Positions 17,070 through 29,788 of a stretch of 42,161 bases of DNA are shown here, one piece after another. The notes under the pieces were generated by a model. The model saw nothing but the letters and a program-made list of their open reading frames with translations. It was not told the DNA's origin and did not search any database. Numbering within the stretch: position 1 is the stretch's first letter; the number at the start of each line of letters is the position of its first letter. A program made the position numbers and the translations under genes. Source of the DNA: Nocardioides sp. (GTDB taxonomy: Bacteria > Actinomycetota > Actinomycetes > Propionibacteriales > Nocardioidaceae); NCBI RefSeq assembly GCF_014360585.1, contig NZ_JACIXG010000044.1, forward strand, positions 1 to 42,161, given 5' to 3'.

Positions 17070-18244
17070 TGCGCGCCTACGTCCTCCTCTTCCTGGTCGC
17101 CGCCGTGGTGACCTACCTGCTCACCGTTGTCGCCCGCGAGATCGCGATGCGCACGGGGGCCGTCGCGAAGGTCCGCGACCGCGACGTACACGCCGTTCCG
17201 ATCCCCTACATGGGCGGCGTCGCGATGCTGGGCGGCCTGGTGGCGGCCTACCTGGTCGCCCGCGAGCTGCCGTTCCTGGCCGATGCAGCGGACTTCGTGC
17301 TCGAGGACACCGGCGTGGTGATCCTCGCCGGCGCGCTGATCTGCGTGGTCGGTGTCGTCGATGACATCTTCGAGCTCGACGCCCTCACCAAGCTGGGCGG
17401 GCAGGTGCTGGCCACCGCGATCCTGGTGGGCTTCAACCTGCAGTACAACCTGATCACGTTCCCCGACGGCACCCAGTTCTCGATCGACCCCGCCCAGGGT
17501 GCTCTGCTCACCGGGCTCGTGGTGATCACCGTTGTCAACGCGGTCAACTTCATCGACGGTCTCGATGGTCTGGCCGCGGGAGTCGTCGGTATCGGCGCGC
17601 TGGCGCTGTTCCTGTTCTGCTACCAGTTCACCCGGATCAACGACATCGGCCGCGCCTCGACTGCGGCGCTGCTGACCGTCGCGCTCGCCGGAGCCTGCGC
17701 CGGCTTCCTCATCCACAACTGGCATCCCGCCCGGCTGTTCATGGGCGACAGCGGCTCGATGCTGATCGGTCTGATCCTCGCCGCCAGCGCGGTCACCCTC
17801 TCGGGCTCCTACAGCGCTGGCGGTCTGAACGTGAACGCCTTCGACGCCTCCACCGCGCTCCTGGTGACCTTCCTGCCATTGCTGCTCCCACTGACGATCC
17901 TGGTGGTGCCACTCGTCGACCTGGTGCTGGCCGTCGTACGCCGCACCCGCGCCGGACGCTCCCCCTTCGCCGCGGACAAGAAGCACCTCCACCACCGCCT
18001 CCTGGAGATCGGCCACTCCCAGCGTCGTGCCGTGCTGATCATGTGGCTCTGGGCTGGCCTGATGTCATTCGGATCGGTCTTCGTGACCCTCTACCGCGGC
18101 CCGGTCGTCATCGGCGGCGTCATCGTCGCCACCGCCCTCATCGTGCTGCTCACCTTCGTCCTCCCCAAGATCCGCGGCGAGCGCACCGACAAGCTCCTCG
18201 AGGTCCCCGAGGAGCTCACCCCGTTGGAGAACCAACCCCGCTGA
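17069..18244 (+). CDS. wecA: undecaprenyl-phosphate GlcNAc-1-phosphate transferase (WecA/MraY family)
   Basis: Protein of 391 residues with about 11 membrane segments. The family moves a sugar-1-phosphate from a UDP-sugar to a polyprenyl phosphate, starting a cell-surface glycan; the mycobacterial counterpart is often named rfe. Signatures are the [13 protein letters not shown] start region, [14 protein letters not shown] (Asp pair), [22 protein letters not shown] and the cytosolic [15 protein letters not shown]. The ATG overlaps the sua5 stop. In mycobacteria the next genes are the ATP synthase operon; here a type VII secretion pair lies in between. Confidence 0.92.
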   Translation: MRAYVLLFLVAAVVTYLLTVVAREIAMRTGAVAKVRDRDVHAVPIPYMGGVAMLGGLVAAYLVARELPFLADAADFVLEDTGVVILAGALICVVGVVDDIFELDALTKLGGQVLATAILVGFNLQYNLITFPDGTQFSIDPAQGALLTGLVVITVVNAVNFIDGLDGLAAGVVGIGALALFLFCYQFTRINDIGRASTAALLTVALAGACAGFLIHNWHPARLFMGDSGSMLIGLILAASAVTLSGSYSAGGLNVNAFDASTALLVTFLPLLLPLTILVVPLVDLVLAVVRRTRAGRSPFAADKKHLHHRLLEIGHSQRRAVLIMWLWAGLMSFGSVFVTLYRGPVVIGGVIVATALIVLLTFVLPKIRGERTDKLLEVPEELTPLENQPR

Positions 18245-18335
18245 CTCGCGCGGACTCATTGCCCTTGTCACGGTCGAGAGGTCGATGCAGACTGGGTCGC
18301 GCTCGGTCAGTCAATTGACCGATATCTCGGACTGA

Positions 18336-19403
18336 GTGGGGTTTCAGGTGGACGGCTTTGTTGTGCAGCCGGCGGCCATTCGGGCGGCCGCCTGGGATTT
18401 CGAGAGCTTGTCGGACAAGGCGGACTACATTCGCAACGCCGCGTCCAGCTGGATGCATGTGCCTCACGATTCCACTGTGCTGAGTGAGATTGCCTCTGAA
18501 GTCGAAGGGATTCGTGAAGCGCTCCTCGACTCGTACGGGGCAACAGGCGAATACCGCCGAATGATGGAGGGAGTCGTCGACACGCTGCGTGCGATCGCCC
18601 GAGACTACGAGAACACCGACATCGATGTCGCCCGCCGGGCTGATGGCCTGATGAAGGAGATCGCCCGGCCCGGGACCGGCTCATTCGCCAGCCCCGGGAT
18701 CGACGAAGATGAGTACGCCTCGAAGTTCAAGGAGGGGCCGACGGGAAGCTTGGACCAGTACGACCAGTTCGTCAGCATCAGCAAGAGCATCAACTACATG
18801 CTTGAGTTCAAATGGGTTGGCAGCGCCTTGGAGAAGCTGGGTATCCAGGATCCCATCAAGAAGCTGAAGTTCGAGCTGAGCGGCGACTGGACCAAGGTGG
18901 GCGATGCGTTGGGCGCGCTGGAGATGGCGACCCAGACGATGACCGACATTGTTTGGGATATCGACGGAATCATCGAGGGCCTCGATGGCAAGTGGGAGGG
19001 CAACGCTTCTAACGCCGCGCGCGAGTACTTCAAGAAGGTACGAGGCGTCGTGTACGAGAGCGGCGTCGGGTTCAGTGCGTATCAGGAGCGACTGATAGCG
19101 GAGTCACTGGCTTACAAGGCTGCCGTCGAGGCGATGAACGATGCGTTTGAGCTGCTGGTGGACACCATCCCCCAGCCGACGAGCCTGGCGAATGTGCTGA
19201 CGACAGCACTGAACACGGTGACGCCGGCGGCGCTGTCCAAACTGCTCACGAACGTCATGGTGTACAAGGCCGCGTTCGACTTCGCATTCGCTGCAGCGCA
19301 GCAGCTTGTTGCCGGATTCGCGCAGCTTGCGCGCTTCAATCAAGACATCCGGTTTCCCGAGGTGCCGAGCTGGACCGCGCCAGACGTGAACGGGGCAGCG
19401 TGA
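18336..19403 (+). CDS. WXG100-like type VII secretion protein
   Basis: Protein of 355 residues. The N-terminal part (MGFQVDGFVVQPAAIRAAAW) resembles ESX-secreted EspC/WXG100-type helical proteins. A Y-x-x-x-D export-type motif occurs at Y91-D95 (YENTD). A second helical hairpin carries W220-E-G within LDGKWEGNASNAAREYF, the classical WXG100 turn. The C-terminal third is a further Ala-rich helical region (about 255-335) ending in a short Pro/Trp tail. There are no membrane segments and no recognisable toxin domain. GTG 18336 gives the family-like start; GTG 18348 is an alternative. The next gene overlaps its stop. GC content looks lower than in the flanking wecA and atp genes. No ESX core genes are in the window. 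Confidence 0.65.
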   Translation: MGFQVDGFVVQPAAIRAAAWDFESLSDKADYIRNAASSWMHVPHDSTVLSEIASEVEGIREALLDSYGATGEYRRMMEGVVDTLRAIARDYENTDIDVARRADGLMKEIARPGTGSFASPGIDEDEYASKFKEGPTGSLDQYDQFVSISKSINYMLEFKWVGSALEKLGIQDPIKKLKFELSGDWTKVGDALGALEMATQTMTDIVWDIDGIIEGLDGKWEGNASNAAREYFKKVRGVVYESGVGFSAYQERLIAESLAYKAAVEAMNDAFELLVDTIPQPTSLANVLTTALNTVTPAALSKLLTNVMVYKAAFDFAFAAAQQLVAGFAQLARFNQDIRFPEVPSWTAPDVNGAA

Positions 19404-19663
19404 TGGGACGGGAACTGTTCGACGAGACTGCCAGAGCACTCCTCGAGCGCACCCGGGACGCCCATCTCGTGGGTCAGATCCAGAAGTACCTGGCAGGCCG
19501 CTTGAGTCGGTTCGACCTGATGCGGGACGCTGGCTTCAGCGAGGCCATGCAGCAGTGGTACGACGAGGTGGCGGACAAGCACCGTCAGCGCGGGATCGAC
19601 CTGGCCGAGGTCGGAGCTCAAGTCTGGAAGCAGTGGGAGGACGAGTCGATCAGTCGATCTTGA
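19403..19663 (+). CDS. small hypothetical protein coupled to the WXG100-like gene
   Basis: Protein of 86 residues, helical and charged, without membrane segments or cysteines. The ATG overlaps the preceding TGA (TGATG); a GTG one codon earlier is possible. I recognise no family. Co-translation with a T7SS-type protein makes a chaperone, partner or immunity protein plausible, but nothing in the sequence decides this. Confidence 0.55.
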   Translation: MGRELFDETARALLERTRDAHLVGQIQKYLAGRLSRFDLMRDAGFSEAMQQWYDEVADKHRQRGIDLAEVGAQVWKQWEDESISRS

Positions 19664-19718
19664 TCGATCAATTAGGGCACCCAAACCCGCTTGTGATAGT
19701 TTTCACGAGCGTTGAGGA

Positions 19719-19724
19719 TACGCT
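19719..19724 (+). promoter_or_regulatory. candidate -10 box for the atp operon
   Basis: TACGCT behind an AT-richer stretch (19665-19705). A start about seven bases later would lie at the first in-frame GTG (19734) or give a leader of about 35 bases to ATG 19767. Confidence 0.35.
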
Positions 19725-19766
19725 CCTGAACGCGTGAAATGCCCCCAGAGAGAACGGCCGCCGACG

Positions 19767-20183
19767 ATGACGACCGCAACCAGCAAGACCATGGTGCTGC
19801 GAGGTTCTGCCGCAGTCTCTGGTGCCGCTGCGCTCGCGGCACTCGTGGTGGCTTTCTTCGTTGCCGGGACCTCCGGTCTGGCCGGCGCCGCGATCGGCGC
19901 GGTCGCTGCTCTGGTCATCCTCGGCTCCGGCACCTGGGCGATGTTCTGGATCGCCGGCAAGTCGCCGGCAATGTCACTTCCGGGATCGTTCGCTGTGTTC
20001 ACCCTTCAGGGGCTGTTGTTGTTCGCCTTCCTGCTGGTGCTCTCGACCCAGACTGAGAGTGTTGTCGTTCGCTCGGCTGCGCTCCTGGTCGTCGTGGTCA
20101 CCATCGCTTGGACGACGTCCTTCGCCTTCTTGGTGCGACGGGAGCGGATCCCGCTCTTCGACCTGCCGGGGGCAGACTCATGA
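19767..20183 (+). CDS. AtpI-like membrane protein
   Basis: Protein of 138 residues with four hydrophobic segments (around AVSGAAALAALVVAFFVAG, AAIGAVAALVILGSGTWAMF, AVFTLQGLLLFAFLLVL and LLVVVVTIAWTTSFAFLV). By position, directly upstream of atpB, and by size it matches the small membrane protein that precedes atpB in actinobacteria (Rv1303 position) and the AtpI role in c-ring assembly; sequence support alone is weak. ATG 19767 is preferred; a GTG at 19734 in the same frame would add 11 residues. Confidence 0.6.
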   Translation: MTTATSKTMVLRGSAAVSGAAALAALVVAFFVAGTSGLAGAAIGAVAALVILGSGTWAMFWIAGKSPAMSLPGSFAVFTLQGLLLFAFLLVLSTQTESVVVRSAALLVVVVTIAWTTSFAFLVRRERIPLFDLPGADS

Positions 20184-20296
20184 CTCGCCAGTAACGCCTG
20201 ATATCGTCCGGGCCGTCGGGGGTGGCCGCCGGGATGATACCTGAGCCGTAGGGCTCGCCCCCCAGAATCGTAAGTTTCGAAGAAACAGGAGACAGC

Positions 20297-21103
20297 GTGA
20301 AGTCGCTTGCCGCCAGTGTCTTGGCGTCCGCACCGGAGCCCCACATCCCGGGGCCCGCGGACTTCAACCTGCCGCCGATCGTAGGGTCCGGCGACTGGGC
20401 AATCACCAAGGTCACGATCCTTGTCGTCCTGTCGGCCGTGATCGCCTTCGCCCTGTTCTACGCCATGTCGCGCAAGGCGGCCGTCGTTCCGGGGCGCCTG
20501 CAGTTCGTCGGTGAGTACGCCTACGGCTTCGTGCGCAACAGCATCGCCCGCGACAACATCGGCTCGCACGACTTCATGAAGTTCGTGCCCTACCTGTTCA
20601 CCATCTTCCTCTTCATCCTGGTGAACAACTTCTACGGGATCATCCCGTTCGTCCAGTTCCCGACGATGTCCCACATCGGCTACCCGACGGCGCTCGCGCT
20701 GCTCACCTGGCTGATCTACAACGTCGTGGGGATCGCCAAGCACGGTTTCTTCGGCTACCTGAAGCACCAGACGGTGCCGTCCGGAATCAGCGGTCCGATC
20801 CTGATCATCCTGGTGCCGCTGGAGTTCTTCTCCAACATCATCGTCCGGCCGTTCACGCTCGCGCTGCGTCTCTTCGCGACCATGTTCGCCGGCCACCTGC
20901 TGCTCGCGCTGTTCTCCATCGGTGGCGCCTACCTGATCCTGCACTACTCGCCGGCCGTCATCGGTGTCTCCGCCGGTGTGCTGTCGTTCATCATCGGCAT
21001 CGCGGTGAGCTTCCTCGACATGCTGATCATGTTCCTGCAGGCCTACGTCTTCACCCTGCTCTCGGCCATGTACATCGGCCAGGCAATCGCTGACGAGCAC
21101 TGA
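20297..21103 (+). CDS. atpB: F-type ATP synthase subunit a
   Basis: Protein of 268 residues; membrane subunit forming the proton half-channels of Fo. The essential arginine lies in [19 protein letters not shown] (LALRLF motif), and the C-terminal helix ends [19 protein letters not shown], both diagnostic. GTG 20297 with CAGGAGA upstream. It is the first core gene of atpBEFHAGDC. Confidence 0.96.
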   Translation: MKSLAASVLASAPEPHIPGPADFNLPPIVGSGDWAITKVTILVVLSAVIAFALFYAMSRKAAVVPGRLQFVGEYAYGFVRNSIARDNIGSHDFMKFVPYLFTIFLFILVNNFYGIIPFVQFPTMSHIGYPTALALLTWLIYNVVGIAKHGFFGYLKHQTVPSGISGPILIILVPLEFFSNIIVRPFTLALRLFATMFAGHLLLALFSIGGAYLILHYSPAVIGVSAGVLSFIIGIAVSFLDMLIMFLQAYVFTLLSAMYIGQAIADEH

Positions 21104-21116
21104 GCTCCGAAGCACC

Positions 21117-21180
21117 TTTACCAAACCCACGACGCACAACAACTGACGCATCAGGCGTCAACAACCCGAAAGGAAAACCC
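21117..21180 (+). promoter_or_regulatory. A/C-rich leader of atpE (possible translation enhancer)
   Basis: The 64 bases before atpE are strongly depleted in G and T relative to the flanks (runs such as ACCAAACCCACGACGCACAA). They end in a good ribosome site, AAAGGA, and contain one small hairpin, TGACGC/GCGTCA. Subunit c is needed in many copies per complex; in E. coli an unstructured leader raises atpE translation. That role here is inferred. Confidence 0.4.
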
Positions 21181-21399
21181 ATGGAGATCGCCCTGGGCAC
21201 CCTCAACATGGTCGGCCTCGGCCTCGCTGCGATCGGCCCGGCCATCGGCGTCGGCCTGATCTTCGCGGCGTACGTCGCCGGCGTTGCCCGCCAGCCGGAG
21301 GCTCAGAGCCGCCTGCAGACGATCGCCATCTTCGGCTTCGTTCTGTGTGAGCAGTTCTTCATCATCTCCCTCGCCCTCGCCTTCGTCCTCCAGCCCTGA
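21181..21399 (+). CDS. atpE: F-type ATP synthase subunit c
   Basis: Protein of 72 residues; two membrane helices form the rotor ring. The first helix has the glycine motif [13 protein letters not shown], the polar loop is ARQPEAQ, and the proton-carrying carboxylate is the Glu in [14 protein letters not shown] in the second helix. Glu and the lack of a sodium-site signature favour proton coupling. The N-terminus is short compared with mycobacterial c subunits. AAAGGA precedes ATG 21181. Confidence 0.95.
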   Translation: MEIALGTLNMVGLGLAAIGPAIGVGLIFAAYVAGVARQPEAQSRLQTIAIFGFVLCEQFFIISLALAFVLQP

Positions 21400-21416
21400 T
21401 ACCGGGGAGCTACTGA

Positions 21417-21961
<545 letters not shown>

Positions 21962-21962
<1 letters not shown>

Positions 21963-22774
21963 TGGACTTCCGTGGAGCGTCGGCCGACGCAGTTGCCGCC
22001 CTGACCGAGGAGCTGAAGACCGCTGTCTCCGCCTCTCCTGAGGCGGCGGCCAAGGCGGCCGACACCCTCTTCGAGGTCTCCCAGACCTTCCGCGCCGAAG
22101 CAGCTCTGCGCCGCTACGTCACCGACGCGTCGGTGCCAAAGGAGGCCAAGACCGGCCTCATCGGTGAGCTGTTCGGCGGGAAGGTCGACGCGACGGCCCT
22201 CGGCGTGCTCGAGTCGGCGGTCAAGCACCGCTGGACGCGCGCCGGCGACCTGAGCAACGCGGTCGAGCGACTGAGCGAGATCGCGGCGGTCCGCAGCGCC
22301 GGCAGCGAGGCCAACCGCCTCGCTGACGAGCTCTTCGCGGTCCAGCGGTCCGTGCAGGAGACGCCGGAGCTGCGCGACGCGCTCTCCGACCCGGCCCGTG
22401 CGACCGAGGACAAGGCCGCGCTGGTCGACACGCTGCTCGCGGGCAAGGCGCTTCCGGCGACCGTGACCCTGACGAAGCATGCGCTGGCGGGCACCTACCG
22501 CACCGCATCGGCCGCTCTCGGTGAATACCAGAAGGTCGCGGCATCCGTCGCAGGCGAGGGCACCGCGGTCGTCCGCGTTGCGGCTCCGCTCTCGGAGGCC
22601 GAGACCACCCGTCTGGCGACAGCACTGGCGAGGAAGTACGGCCGCGAGGTCCACCTCAACGTGGTCGTCGACCCGGCTGTCGTCGGTGGCATCAAGGTAT
22701 CGATCGGTGACGACGTCATCGACGGCACCGTCTCGAGTCGCCTCGAAGGGGCGCAGCGAGCCCTGGCCGGCTGA
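21962..22774 (+). CDS. atpH: F-type ATP synthase subunit delta
   Basis: Protein of 270 residues, the longer actinobacterial form. It joins F1 to the b stalk. The N-terminal helical domain is followed by the conserved C-terminal segment VDPAVVGGIKVSIGDDVIDG and SSRLEGAQRALAG. The ATG overlaps the atpF stop (TGATG), indicating coupling. An 84-bp gap to atpA follows. Confidence 0.94.
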
Positions 22775-22858
22775 TCCGGCACCGCGGCCGACCTCAACTG
22801 GCCGTACGACCCCTGTGTGACACAGACTGACTTGTAAGAACTGAGAGAGAAGGCACAG

Positions 22859-24499
<1,641 letters not shown>

Positions 24500-24502
24500 C
24501 CC

Positions 24503-25429
24503 ATGGCCGTGTCAGTGCGTGAACTCCGCGCGCGGATCAAGTCGACGGAGTCGATGAAGAAGATCACGCGTGCCATGGAGCTCATCGCTGCGTCCCGGAT
24601 CATCAAGGCGCAGCAGCGGGCCAATGCGGCCGCGCCGTACGCCCGTGAGCTCACCCGCGCCGTCTCGGCGGTGGCGACCTACTCCAACCAGGACCACCCG
24701 CTGACCACCGAGCCGGAGACGCCCACCCGCGCCGCCGTGCTGGTGGTCACCAGCGACCGTGGTCTGGCCGGCTCCTACTCCTCGAGCGTGCTCAAGGAGG
24801 CCGAGGGGCTGGTCGAGAAGCTCAAGGCCGAGGGCAAGGAGGTCGACCTCTACGTCACCGGACGTAAGGCGGAGGCCTTCTACAAGTTCCGCGGCCGTCC
24901 CGTGGTGCAGGCCTGGACCGGCTTCTCGGACCGCCCGGAGTTCGACGCGGCCAAGGAGATCGGTGAGAAGCTGATCGAGGTCTTCGTCGAGGGTGCCGAG
25001 GCTGAGGCCGCAGTGGCTCCCGGCGTCGACGAGGTCCACGTGGTCTACACGCGGTTCATCACCATGATGACGCAGAAGCCCACCGCCGTACGTCTCCTGC
25101 CTCTGGAGGTAGTGGAGGGCACCGAGGCTCCGGCCGAGGGCGATGTCCTGCCGCTCTACGAGTTCGAGCCGTCGGCCGAGGCCGTGCTCGACTCGCTGCT
25201 CCCGCAGTACGTCGTGAGCCGGATCTGGTTCGCGCTGCTGCAGGCCGCCGCCTCCGAGCTGGCCCAGCGTCAGAAGGCGATGAAGTCGGCTACCGACAAC
25301 GCCGACGAGCTCATCAAGAAGTTCACCCGGGTCGCCAACCAGGCTCGCCAGGCAGGCATCACCCAGGAGATCAGCGAGATCGTCGGCGGCGTGAATGCGC
25401 TCGCCGATGCCCAGGCTGCGAACGACTGA
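24503..25429 (+). CDS. atpG: F-type ATP synthase subunit gamma
   Basis: Protein of 308 residues. The central rotor shaft. The N-terminal coiled-coil helix starts [20 protein letters not shown] and continues [21 protein letters not shown] is the conserved core; the C-terminal helix [20 protein letters not shown] leads to [16 protein letters not shown]. Only three bases separate it from the atpA stop. Confidence 0.96.
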   Translation: MAVSVRELRARIKSTESMKKITRAMELIAASRIIKAQQRANAAAPYARELTRAVSAVATYSNQDHPLTTEPETPTRAAVLVVTSDRGLAGSYSSSVLKEAEGLVEKLKAEGKEVDLYVTGRKAEAFYKFRGRPVVQAWTGFSDRPEFDAAKEIGEKLIEVFVEGAEAEAAVAPGVDEVHVVYTRFITMMTQKPTAVRLLPLEVVEGTEAPAEGDVLPLYEFEPSAEAVLDSLLPQYVVSRIWFALLQAAASELAQRQKAMKSATDNADELIKKFTRVANQARQAGITQEISEIVGGVNALADAQAAND

Positions 25430-25452
25430 GAACCCACAGAAGGACTGACTAG

Positions 25453-26891
<1,439 letters not shown>

Positions 26892-26892
<1 letters not shown>

Positions 26893-27284
26893 TGACGGAC
26901 GCACTTCAGGTGGAGCTCGTCGCTGCAGACCGCGTGGTCTGGAGCGGCGGGGCCACCATGGTCATCGCCCGAACGGTCGACGGTGATGTCGGCGTCCTGC
27001 GCGGTCACGCGCCGGTGCTGTCGGCACTCACCGACGCGGTCGTGGAGATCACTCCTGAGGAGGGCACCGAGGTCATCGCGACCGTTGACGGTGGCTTCCT
27101 CTCGGTGGCCAACGACCGCGTCTCGATCCTGTCCGAGCATGTGCTGCTGTCCCATGAGATCGACCTCGGCAAGGCCGAGGTCGAGCTCGAGGAAGCTCGT
27201 CGCCTGCTCGGCACCAGCAACGACGCCGAGAAGCGCATCCGTCGTGCCGAGGCACGCATCCGCGCTGTCGAGAAGGCCTCCTAG
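26892..27284 (+). CDS. atpC: F-type ATP synthase subunit epsilon
   Basis: Protein of 130 residues. The N-terminal beta sandwich (VELVAADRVVWSGGATMVIA, then GDVGVLRGHAPVLSAL) couples rotor and c-ring; the C-terminal helical pair (LGKAEVELEEARRLLG onward) is present, so the inhibitory hairpin may be retained. ATG 26892 overlaps the atpD stop. Confidence 0.95.
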
Positions 27285-27304
27285 GTAGAGAGGGACGGAC
27301 CCGA

Positions 27305-27751
27305 ATGGCATGGTGGGAGCTGCTCTTGGCCGTTGTGGCCTGTTTGCTTCTGCTTGTCCTTGCCTATGGCATCGGGATCGCCGTACGCCGCCGTCTGCTC
27401 GAACGCAACGGCGGCGTCTTCGAACTGAGCCACCGCGTCCGGGACACCAAGCCCGGGCGCGGTTGGATCATCGGTATCGGCCGCTACTCCGGCGATGCGC
27501 AGCTGGAGTGGTTTCGGATCTTCTCGCTCTCGCCCAAACCCAAACGGGTCTGGCGCCGGGTCGAGATCAGCTACGTCTCCAGCCGCTCCCCTGAGGGGAT
27601 CGAGGAGCTGGTTCTCTACCCCGAGAGCCTGATCGTGACCTGTGAGGTCAAGGACGAGCTGATCGACCTCTCGATGGACCAGCAGACCCTCATCGGGTTC
27701 CAGGCGTGGCTCGAATCGCGCCCGATCCGGTCCAACTGGACCGTCTTCTGA
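27305..27751 (+). CDS. DUF2550 membrane protein
   Basis: Protein of 148 residues. One N-terminal membrane helix (WELLLAVVACLLLLVLAYGI) is followed by a cytosolic domain with RGWIIGIGRYSGDAQLEWFR and the C-terminal MDQQTLIGFQAWLESRPI. This matches the DUF2550 family found right after atpC in actinobacteria (Rv1312 position). Function is unknown. It starts 20 bases after atpC with AGAGAGGGA upstream, so it is the last gene of the atp operon. Confidence 0.85.
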   Translation: MAWWELLLAVVACLLLLVLAYGIGIAVRRRLLERNGGVFELSHRVRDTKPGRGWIIGIGRYSGDAQLEWFRIFSLSPKPKRVWRRVEISYVSSRSPEGIEELVLYPESLIVTCEVKDELIDLSMDQQTLIGFQAWLESRPIRSNWTVF

Positions 27752-27761
27752 GCTTGTCGAT

Positions 27762-27804
27762 ACGACCGACTCCGGCACGACGCCGGGGTCGGTCGTTCGG
27801 TTTT
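27762..27804 (+). terminator. intrinsic terminator of the atp operon
   Basis: A 15-bp stem (27762-27776 with 27782-27796, one T-G pair), 5-base loop, followed by TCGGTTTT. It is the most classical Rho-independent terminator in the window. Confidence 0.88.
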
Positions 27805-27854
27805 CGGGGGCTTCCCTGATTGTCCGGGAGCCGTCTGGGGCGGATGGTTGAGGT

Positions 27855-28451
27855 ATGTCCTCAACTGCTCCCATCCCTCCCGCGCCCACCCTGACCGCCC
27901 AGTCCGACGAGCTCCGCTGCACCGACGCCGACCGCGACCGCGTCATCGACGTGCTGAAGTCCGCCTACGCCGACGGCCGGCTCGACCAGGCCGAGTTCGA
28001 CGTCCGGTTCGACCTGACCATGAAGGCGAAGACGTACGCCGCCCTCGAGCCGATCACCCGTGACCTGGTCGCGCAGCCCGCTGCTGTCGCTCCGCCGCCC
28101 GCGAAGCCCGTCCGAGACCTGCTGCCGCCCCCGACCACGGAGGAGAAGCTCCTGGGTGCCCTCGCCCAGGCCACCACCTTGGTGCCGATCGTCGTCGGCC
28201 CGGCGATCATGTACTACACCGTCGGCAAGCGCTCCGAGTTCGTCAAGCACCACGCCGCCGGCGCTCTCAACCTGCAGCTGACCCTGCTCGCCGTCACGAT
28301 AGTGACGTTCGGGCTCGGTGGCGCGCTCTACGGGATCGCCTGGGTCCTGGCGACCGCCTTCGCCGTGGTCGCGCTCGCCGGCGCCCCGCTGCGCCAGCCC
28401 TGGGTGCTGCCGATCTTCGGTCGCGGCGGCCCGTACGAGAAGCGCGACTGA
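27855..28451 (+). CDS. DUF1707 and DUF4870 domain membrane protein
   Basis: Protein of 198 residues. The N-terminal DUF1707 domain reads DADRDRVIDVLKSAYADGRL then DQAEFDVRFDLTMKAKTY, a short helical domain common in actinobacteria. A proline-rich linker follows, then a DUF4870-type three-helix membrane domain (GKRSEFVKHHAAGALNLQLT and onward). Function is unknown. ATG 27855 is used; no strong ribosome site is visible. Confidence 0.78.
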   Translation: MSSTAPIPPAPTLTAQSDELRCTDADRDRVIDVLKSAYADGRLDQAEFDVRFDLTMKAKTYAALEPITRDLVAQPAAVAPPPAKPVRDLLPPPTTEEKLLGALAQATTLVPIVVGPAIMYYTVGKRSEFVKHHAAGALNLQLTLLAVTIVTFGLGGALYGIAWVLATAFAVVALAGAPLRQPWVLPIFGRGGPYEKRD

Positions 28452-28482
28452 CCCAGCATCTGGAGGCGTCCGGGGGCGCCAC

Positions 28483-28488
28483 TAGCCT
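28483..28488 (+). promoter_or_regulatory. -10 box for leaderless MFS gene
   Basis: TAGCCT, then six bases, then GTG 28495. Confidence 0.5.
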
Positions 28489-28494
28489 TTGCTC

Positions 28495-29655
28495 GTGACG
28501 CCCCTTTCCCGTGCCCAAGCCGGTTCGGTGGTGGCGTTCGCCACCAACGGGCTGCTGTCCGCGACCTTCATCTCCCGGATCCCGGCGCTGCGCGAGAGTC
28601 TCGGTCTGAGCAACTCGGCCGTCGGCCTGATGCTGCTGGCGATGGGCATCGGATCGGTCGCTGCGCTGCCGTTCGCCGGCGGGCTGGTGATGCGCTGGGG
28701 CGCCGCCCGGCTCGTACGCCGCTGCGCGGCCCTCTGCGTCGTCGCCCTGTGCCTGGTGGCGGTCTCCGGCAGCTGGCTCGGACAGGCTTGGCTGGTGGCG
28801 CTGTTCCTCGTGGCGTACGGGGTCGGCTATGGGGTCTGGGACGTCGCCATGAACGTCGAGGGGGCCGCGGTCGAGCGGCTGGGCGGCAAGACGCTGATGC
28901 CGCAACTGCACGCGATGTGGAGCGTCGGCACCGTGGTCGGTGGGGTGCTGGGCATCGCCCTGGTGGGTACGTTGCCGACCGTGTGGCACATCGCCGGGGT
29001 CGCCGGCGTCGCACTGGCGGCCTGCTGGTGGGGGACCGCCGGGTTCCTCCCGGCCGAGGTTCCGCCCGAGGGACACTCTCCACGGCGCGAGCTGCTCGCC
29101 GCCTGGCGCTCGCCGCACACTCTGCTGCTCGGCCTGATGGTGCTCGCCTTCGCCGCCGCGGAGGGGAGCGCGAACGACTGGGTCGCGCTGGCGATGATCG
29201 ACGGCTACGACGTCAGCCACCGGGTCGGGGTGGCGTGCTACGCGGCGTTCGTCCTCTGCATGAGCCTCGCCCGTTTCGCCGGTGCGAAGGTGATCGATCG
29301 GGTCGGCCGACAGCCGGTGCTGATCACCTCGGCGGCTCTCGCGGGCGCCGGGATCGTGCTGACGGTCTTCTCCGGTTCCTTCGGGATCGCTCTGGTCGGC
29401 ATCGTCCTGTGGGGCTTCGGCGCGGCCCTCGGCTTCCCGCTCGGGATCAGCATCGCCGCCGACGACGAGACCCGAGCCGCGGCTCGCGTCTCGGTCGTCT
29501 CCACGCTGGCGTACGGAGCCTTCCTGGGCTTCCCGCCGATCCTGGGCGCGGTAGGAGACCAGATCGGCACCCTGAGGTCCCTCCTGGTCGTCGCCGTCCT
29601 GATGCTCCCCGCGGCGGCGCTGGCGGCGACGGTGGCACGGCGGCGGTCGGTGTAA
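28495..29655 (+). CDS. MFS transporter
   Basis: Protein of 386 residues with about 12 membrane segments. The start LSRAQAGSVVAFATNGLLSA, the loop RIPALRESLGLSNSAVGLML and the second-half motif KVIDRVGRQPVLITSA are those of the major facilitator superfamily, in the branch often annotated FucP/YbjJ-like. The substrate is not readable. GTG 28495 lies six bases after a -10 box; a TTG two codons earlier is rejected. It is a single-gene unit whose stop lies inside a long inverted repeat. Confidence 0.82.
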   Translation: MTPLSRAQAGSVVAFATNGLLSATFISRIPALRESLGLSNSAVGLMLLAMGIGSVAALPFAGGLVMRWGAARLVRRCAALCVVALCLVAVSGSWLGQAWLVALFLVAYGVGYGVWDVAMNVEGAAVERLGGKTLMPQLHAMWSVGTVVGGVLGIALVGTLPTVWHIAGVAGVALAACWWGTAGFLPAEVPPEGHSPRRELLAAWRSPHTLLLGLMVLAFAAAEGSANDWVALAMIDGYDVSHRVGVACYAAFVLCMSLARFAGAKVIDRVGRQPVLITSAALAGAGIVLTVFSGSFGIALVGIVLWGFGAALGFPLGISIAADDETRAAARVSVVSTLAYGAFLGFPPILGAVGDQIGTLRSLLVVAVLMLPAAALAATVARRRSV

Positions 29656-29723
29656 CACGCTGTTCGTAGGACTATCCGGTCGTTCAACAGGGCGAGTAGT
29701 CCTCCGAACGACGTGTTACACCG
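29648..29723. terminator. long imperfect inverted repeat between convergent genes
   Basis: Two 27-base arms (29648-29674 and 29697-29723) pair with three mismatches around a 22-base loop. The left arm includes the MFS stop codon. It serves as terminator for the MFS gene and possibly for the convergent regulator gene. Confidence 0.7.
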
Positions 29724-29788
29724 GAGCGATGCTTGCGACCGCAGGTCGATCGTGGCGTATTCGAACCTGATGGCCGACGGGAGGTTGA

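Noticed and set aside
29730..29780. tRNA remnant or attachment site (T-loop-like TTCGAA)
   Set aside because: Only the T-loop heptamer resembles a tRNA; no acceptor or anticodon stem can be formed.
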